Of a stretch of DNA of 9,184 nucleotides, positions 8,260-9,184 are shown one piece after another. The first letter of the stretch is position 1; the number at the start of each line of letters is the position of its first letter. The DNA is taken from positions 1-9,184 of the forward strand of contig NCCR01000324.1 of the NCBI GenBank assembly GCA_002279765.1, read 5' to 3'. Origin of the DNA: Verrucomicrobia bacterium 12-59-8 (GTDB lineage: Bacteria; Verrucomicrobiota; Verrucomicrobiae; Verrucomicrobiales; Verrucomicrobiaceae). The position numbers were made by a program, and so were the translations under genes. The notes under the pieces are model-generated. The model saw nothing but the letters and a program-made list of their open reading frames with translations. It was not told where the DNA came from and did no database searches.

Positions 8260-9184
8260 ATGCTGATCCACCGTCTCAAAGTCTCGGGCCTGCTATCTTT
8301 CGGGCTCAAGGGAATTGACTTGTCCATGAGGAAGCTGAATGTATTGATCGGCCCGAACGGATCCGGGAAAAGCAACCTGCTGGAAGTCATCAATCTCATT
8401 CGTGAAGCGCCTTCGCCTCTGCATTCCATCGCAGGCCCCATCCTTGAAGGCGGCGTGATCTCGGAATGGCTTTGGAAGGAAGGAGCCAAGGGAGATGGAG
8501 CCCCTGTTAATGCACAGCTTTCATGTACCCTCGCTGCCTCCAAAGAAGACGAGTTTTACCAGCATGAGCTGTCCTTTAGCAATATGGGCTCGATGCCCAG
8601 CATTGGGTACGAGCAAATCGAAATTACAAAGCCGGGCCAGACAAAGCCACAGAAAGTTTATTTCATGTGCGACTTTGGTGCGTCGCTTTCATCCGGTCCC
8701 GGAAAACGCGCGCGCAAACTTGAAGCTAATGAGATCAATCCAAACGCCTCGATTCTTGCTCAGGTGCGCGACCCTGGACGTTACAAAGTTTTGCAATACC
8801 TTCAGGACAGCTATTCCAAAATCCAGATGTATCTGGACTGGAGCTTTGGTCCTCACGCTTCATTAAGAAAACCGGGGAAAACAGATGAGCGTAGCGATGT
8901 GCTTGGCCGCTCGGGTCAGAACCTGGCTCTCGTGGCCGCCGCGATGAGCGGCAAAGTTAAGAAACAGGTGCTCAAGGCCATGCAGGCACTCTATGCGGAC
9001 ATCCGCGACATCCATGTGCGCCCGGTGGCCGGGGGAAGTCTGCAACTCTATCTGGAAGAAGCGAATGAAGTGGAAATCCCTGCCAGCCGACTCTCAGACG
9101 GAACCCTGCGCTATCTGTCTCTGCTGATCATCTTGCTGGATGCCAAGCCCCCGCCTCTCATTGTCATCGAAGAGCCTGAAATGG
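8260..9184 (+). CDS. AAA/RecF-like P-loop ATPase, 3' end outside window
   Basis: The open frame gives 308 residues with no stop. It begins MLIHRLKVSGLLSFGLKGID, the usual opening of RecF/SMC-type AAA ATPases (AAA_15/AAA_21, COG4637-like), and has Walker A GPNGSGKS (31-38), an ABC-style signature SRLSDGT (276-282) and Walker B LIVIEEPE (300-307) just before the window ends. About 240 residues of lid and helical insertion separate Walker A from the signature. Relatives are about 350-450 residues, so perhaps 40-120 remain. Such ATPases are often paired with a small downstream effector (DUF4276, TOPRIM or nuclease) in candidate defence pairs; whether that holds here cannot be seen. Codons are less C-ending and more A/T-rich (TTT, TTA, TTG, AAA) than upstream genes, which hints at transfer. 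No Shine-Dalgarno sequence precedes the ATG. Confidence 0.9.
   Translation, partial: MLIHRLKVSGLLSFGLKGIDLSMRKLNVLIGPNGSGKSNLLEVINLIREAPSPLHSIAGPILEGGVISEWLWKEGAKGDGAPVNAQLSCTLAASKEDEFYQHELSFSNMGSMPSIGYEQIEITKPGQTKPQKVYFMCDFGASLSSGPGKRARKLEANEINPNASILAQVRDPGRYKVLQYLQDSYSKIQMYLDWSFGPHASLRKPGKTDERSDVLGRSGQNLALVAAAMSGKVKKQVLKAMQALYADIRDIHVRPVAGGSLQLYLEEANEVEIPASRLSDGTLRYLSLLIILLDAKPPPLIVIEEPEM

Overview
The window is high-GC bacterial chromosome with densely packed genes, mostly on the + strand. Protein style (F1 gamma/beta/epsilon subunits, a carboxyspermidine-type dehydrogenase, a MYG1-family protein) and the odd heptamer-rich gene leaders suggest Verrucomicrobiota, perhaps a Prosthecobacter-like Verrucomicrobiaceae. 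That assignment is from memory of the families, not from a search, and is moderate at best.

Region 1 (1-2888) is the 3' end of an F-type ATP synthase operon in the usual order: atpG (5' end outside the window), atpD, atpC, closed by a strong intrinsic terminator at 2855-2888. As written, atpD is broken. About 40 nt that should encode the Walker B strand are absent at about 1703/1706, the frame changes, and the gene reads as two overlapping pieces. Region 2 (2889-3802) holds one minus-strand lipoprotein gene convergent with atpC, flanked by two roughly 220-nt non-coding stretches. Region 3 (3803-5727) is a tandem pair of membrane-anchored SPFH/Band-7 proteins arranged like HflK/HflC, with no ftsH nearby. 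Region 4 (5728-8127) has a carboxynorspermidine/carboxyspermidine dehydrogenase that lacks about 20-30 residues of its NADP-binding fold, then a MYG1-family DHH-like hydrolase. Region 5 (8128-9184) is the first 308 codons of an AAA/RecF-like ATPase that runs off the window. It looks compositionally different from its neighbours and may mark the edge of an accessory or defence locus.

The genes do not form one pathway: energy conservation, membrane-domain scaffolding, polyamine synthesis and a nucleic-acid-type hydrolase sit side by side. The most unusual signals are not genes. First, degenerate period-7 tracts occupy the leader just before at least five start codons, while no gene has a recognisable Shine-Dalgarno sequence. 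Second, two genes each carry an internal deletion across a nucleotide-binding segment, which points to either assembly error or real gene damage. I see no tRNA, rRNA, CRISPR array, insertion sequence or convincing sigma-70 promoter.
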